In this document: positions 63,843-64,000 of the stretch, one piece after another | How positions within the stretch are numbered: position 1 is the first letter of the stretch | How the letters are laid out: the number at the start of each line of letters is the position of its first letter | NCBI RefSeq assembly: GCF_009828095.1 | Contig: NZ_WTYP01000002.1 | Span: forward strand, 67,001 to 131,000 | Source of the DNA: Pontixanthobacter luteolus | Lineage (GTDB): Bacteria; Pseudomonadota; Alphaproteobacteria; Sphingomonadales; Sphingomonadaceae | Reading direction: 5' to 3' | Length of the DNA stretch: 64,000 nt | Translations under genes and position numbers: made by a program | Notes under the pieces: generated by a model | The model's database searches: none | The model's input: the letters and a program-made list of their open reading frames with translations, nothing else | Told to the model about the DNA's origin: nothing

Positions 63843-64000
63843 TCAGCCGATCCAGCCGAGCATCATCGCGCCCGCAGCGGCGCCTGCGCCGACAAGTGCC
63901 GACAGCGCATAGCCGAACATGCGCCGCGTCGTGCTGCGCGGCTTGCGGTCGAACATCAGCGGTACGTTCGGCAATGGCGGCGGTTCGGGCGCGCCGCCTT
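63843..64000 (-). CDS. Partial CDS, C-terminal 52 residues; possible UbiB/ABC1-kinase tail
   Basis: An open frame enters from the right edge and stops at 63843. The last 52 residues are a Pro-rich stretch (APEPPPLPNVPLMFDRKPR) followed by one hydrophobic helix (FGYALSALVGAGAAAGAMML) and end LGWIG. This could be the C-terminal membrane tail of UbiB, which often neighbours coaBC in sphingomonads, but the part present has no diagnostic motif. Confidence 0.5.
   Translation of the reverse strand, partial: GGAPEPPPLPNVPLMFDRKPRSTTRRMFGYALSALVGAGAAAGAMMLGWIG

Overview
The window reads as a chromosomal segment of an alphaproteobacterium, most likely order Sphingomonadales and close to Erythrobacteraceae. 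This rests on gene content and protein style: SecB beside a Tim44-like protein and MltA, fused CoaBC next to Dut, a SigF/NrsF-type ECF pair, and high GC with many stop/start overlaps between genes. No database search was possible, so this is recognition rather than measurement. There is no insertion sequence, prophage or CRISPR array. One tRNA gene (Gln, CTG anticodon) is present.

Layout. (1) 1-11.2 kb is a sulfur and respiration island. It holds a cyanide-insensitive-type bd oxidase (cydA, cydB and a 40-residue DUF2474 subunit), a peroxiredoxin, a DUF2202 lipoprotein, and an eight-gene, largely overlapping minus-strand operon: persulfide-dioxygenase-like metallohydrolase, two YeeE/YedE half-transporters, a DUF442 sulfurtransferase, type II sulfide:quinone reductase, SulP, a 49-residue Cys-bearing HTH protein, and DoxX. 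A peroxiredoxin-ArsR pair is transcribed divergently from it. (2) 11.2-15.2 kb holds tRNA-Gln, ppx/gppA, rlmE, a membrane cytochrome c and pheA. (3) 15.2-22 kb is a MoxR/DUF58 operon of seven overlapping genes. (4) 22-26 kb holds an isoaspartyl peptidase, an MscS-related channel, an acetyltransferase and an HSL-type esterase.

(5) 26-30.2 kb is the most striking locus, a bufferin-type RiPP metallophore system. Two different Cys-rich periplasmic precursor peptides (BufA2-like and BufA1/DUF2282) are transcribed divergently. One arm carries the MNIO maturase BufB and its partner BufC. The other carries DoxX, an ECF sigma factor and an NrsF-type anti-sigma factor. Both arms start from near-identical TGTAACC-N16-CGAA promoters, and a strong terminator separates bufA2 from bufB.

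(6) 30.2-44.6 kb holds a GAF-EAL protein, a CorA/ZntB transporter, a compact ispG operon ending in a histone-deacetylase-like enzyme, two convergent L,D-transpeptidase genes, an EamA exporter, and aconitase with a rhodanese lipoprotein. (7) 44.6-53.9 kb holds a low-complexity Ser/Gly-rich protein with a sorting-signal-like C-terminus, ruvB and ruvA separated by a DsrE-family gene and an M19 dipeptidase gene, aroC, and ahpC-ahpF preceded by a possible OxyR site. (8) 53.9-64 kb is a housekeeping block: Smr, MltA, Tim44-like, SecB, MurJ, TrpS, a DUF4136 lipoprotein, Dut, and CoaBC with an unusual acidic linker. Partial genes lie at both edges.

Functional themes are sulfide oxidation and detoxification coupled to a quinol oxidase likely to tolerate sulfide, peroxide defence (three peroxiredoxins plus AhpF), metal-stress handling through ribosomally made Cys-rich peptides, and cell-wall maintenance.
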